A DNA stretch of 7,302 nt from Bacteroidales bacterium GP3 (GTDB lineage: Bacteria; Bacteroidota; Bacteroidia; Bacteroidales; Muribaculaceae), in assembly GCA_001701075.1 (NCBI GenBank), contig DAAK01000169.1, positions 1-7,302 on the forward strand, read 5' to 3'. The notes below the pieces were generated by a model, which saw only the letters and a program-made list of their open reading frames with translations, was not told where the DNA came from and did no database searches. The position numbers and the translations under genes were made by a program. Shown piece after piece: positions 6,050 through 7,302 of this stretch (within the stretch, counting starts at the first letter, position 1; each line of letters opens with the position of its first letter).

Positions 6050-7302
6050 ATGAGAAAGGTTATGAAAATGAATAGACCGGTAAAGCGAGTAATGTTCATA
6101 GTAATTGCATTACTATGTGTGCTCGCAGTGATTATGATAGTCTGCGACCGCAAGGTATATTACACGGCAAAGAGCAAAATGTATGACAATATTGATAGCG
6201 TACCGCATCGAAAGGTCGGAGTCATCCTCGGTACGTCGCCCGTCTCTACATGGAATGGTCGTCGGAACTATTATTTTGACCATAGGATAAAGGCTGGTGC
6301 TGAACTGTATAAAGTCGGAAAGGTTGACTGGCTTGTGGTCAGTGGTGGAGACTATCGAAATACTGAAAATGGTTATGACGAGCCTGTTGCTATGCGTGAT
6401 TCATTGATTAAACAAGGTGTTGACTCAGCTCGCATAGTGTTGGATTATGACGGTACAAGAACTCTCAACTCGCTTGCAAAGATTCGCGACATTTATCGGC
6501 AGGACTCAATCATTATTATTTCTCAAAAATATCATAATGAGAGGGCTTTATATCAAGCAAAGCACCTCGATATTGATGCTATTGGCTTTAATGCCCACAC
6601 TCCAGGTAAACGGACATCTTGGTGGCGTAATCGTGGACGCGAAGTATTGGCCCGAGTTAAACTCTTTATAGACATAGCAAAAGGACTTCATCCTGAGATT
6701 AAGGAGTCTATGGTTACTGATTTTACAACTATCAAACCAGACTTTCTAACCGTATCGCACATTGAAACGAAATATGGGGATTTAATTTGCCTTAAGCCGG
6801 ATATGAAAAGTTTAGCAATGGATATGGTATGCGGTGAAATACCTTCATCTGACAACGATTCCATCGCCTTGGCTTTTGCAGGAGCCTTCACTGGATCCAC
6901 ATCAGGCAAAGGACACATCAATATAGCCGGGAACCATGTGTCGGGAGGCAAAATATACAGAGGATATCGTTGCGAACGAAATACTGGTGCCTTCACATGG
7001 TCACCATCTTCAGGCCCACAGTTCTTCTACAATGATTATCAATCAGCAATGGAAAAGACTGCAAGAGAGGGCGGAATGGGCTTTGCGCAAGAAATGATGA
7101 TTCACCATGGTAAAGCAGTGAAGACAGTTCGAAAAATGGGCAATAAAAACGTTTTCCGCGCCCTTTGTCTTGATTCAGATGGACAGCTGACCCTATACGA
7201 AAGCCAAGGCATCGTCACGTTCGGAAACTTCATAGATGCTTTGCTTTCACAAGGTGTGAAAGAAGCATTATATACCGATATGGGACAAGGATGGAACTAT
7301 TG
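6050..7302 (+). CDS. SanA/YdcF (DUF218) domain fused to NAGPA-like phosphodiester glycosidase domain, 3'-truncated
   Basis: The frame is open from ATG 6050 to the window end (417 codons, no stop), so the C-terminus is missing. ATG 6068 is an alternative start, with AGAAAGG eight bases upstream. Residues 13-32 form a membrane anchor. Residues 55-205 match E. coli SanA motif by motif: VILGTS (58-63), YYFDHRI (74-80), a GKVDWLVVSGGD stretch (S98-D101), EP..MRDSLI..GVD, IVLDYDGTRTLNS (129-141), IIISQKYHNERAL (to L167), and REVLARVK (197-204). SanA proteins affect envelope permeability to vancomycin. From about residue 244 a second domain follows: AFAGAFTG (275-282), INIAGNHVSGG (290-300), a GGMGFAQEMMIHHGK stretch ending at K355, and ALYTDMGQGWNY at the edge. 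This resembles NAGPA (DUF2233) phosphodiester glycosidases with their GG.F and late D-G motifs, although GG is replaced by AG and DGG by DMG. The gene follows the membrane-protein gene by three bases. The SanA part is certain; the NAGPA part is likely. Confidence 0.9.
   Translation, partial: MRKVMKMNRPVKRVMFIVIALLCVLAVIMIVCDRKVYYTAKSKMYDNIDSVPHRKVGVILGTSPVSTWNGRRNYYFDHRIKAGAELYKVGKVDWLVVSGGDYRNTENGYDEPVAMRDSLIKQGVDSARIVLDYDGTRTLNSLAKIRDIYRQDSIIIISQKYHNERALYQAKHLDIDAIGFNAHTPGKRTSWWRNRGREVLARVKLFIDIAKGLHPEIKESMVTDFTTIKPDFLTVSHIETKYGDLICLKPDMKSLAMDMVCGEIPSSDNDSIALAFAGAFTGSTSGKGHINIAGNHVSGGKIYRGYRCERNTGAFTWSPSSGPQFFYNDYQSAMEKTAREGGMGFAQEMMIHHGKAVKTVRKMGNKNVFRALCLDSDGQLTLYESQGIVTFGNFIDALLSQGVKEALYTDMGQGWNY
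6097..6117. repeat. Perfect 9-bp stem with 3-nt loop near the start of the SanA-like gene
   Basis: CATAGTAAT, TGC, ATTACTATG lies 30 to 48 bases into the gene, depending on which start is used, within the codons for the membrane anchor. A stable hairpin this close to the start could slow translation. Part of the symmetry may simply reflect the AT-rich codons of a hydrophobic helix. Confidence 0.45.

Noticed and set aside
6447..6996. Open frames at 6447-6671 (+) and 6688-6996 (-)
   Set aside because: Both are covered by the SanA-like fusion frame, which shows conserved motifs throughout this stretch.
1..7302. CRISPR array, tRNA, insertion sequence or integrase
   Set aside because: I found no regularly spaced direct repeats, tRNA-like cloverleaf, transposase or recombinase motifs.

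Overview
The window looks like a piece of a Bacteroidota chromosome, most likely Bacteroidales. The reasons are a moderately AT-rich composition, genes that mostly lack Shine-Dalgarno sequences and start in A/T-rich leaders, a perfect Bacteroides-type -7 element (TAnnTTTG) before one gene, and the protein families present. This placement comes from reading the sequence, not from a database match. All eight genes lie on the + strand and are tightly packed. There is no tRNA, rRNA, CRISPR array, insertion sequence or integrase.

Left part (1-2982): three overlapping or closely abutting genes. The 3' part of a von Willebrand factor A (vWA) protein with a complete metal-binding (MIDAS) motif set enters at the left edge. 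It is followed by a 53-residue, strongly basic protein. The third gene overlaps the second by 4 bases (ATGA) and encodes an exported protein with about 13 TPR-like repeats fused to a C-terminal retropepsin-like aspartic protease domain (DTGAS). This looks like one translationally coupled unit.

Middle part (2983-6046): a 105-base gap containing a small palindrome precedes a 392-residue soluble protein that I do not recognise. Next come a predicted lipoprotein, an NlpC/P60-CHAP-like cysteine amidase/peptidase with an N-terminal membrane segment, and a four-helix inner-membrane protein. Several rows in the unknown gene, the lipoprotein and the membrane-protein gene fall to 20-30% G+C, clearly below the left genes.

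Right part (6050-7302, cut by the right edge): a membrane-anchored protein that joins a SanA/YdcF (DUF218) domain, related to the E. coli vancomycin-exclusion protein SanA, to a C-terminal domain resembling NAGPA-type phosphodiester glycosidases.

How they may work together (inference): from 4316 onward the gene products point to the cell envelope, with a lipoprotein, an exported peptidoglycan-type hydrolase, a polytopic membrane protein and a SanA-glycosidase fusion. This could be an envelope maintenance module or an exported toxin with a protective partner. The left unit pairs a probable cytosolic vWA protein with an exported TPR-protease. Perfect inverted repeats lie inside four of the coding sequences. 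The one at 5641-5670 is long enough to be unlikely by chance.
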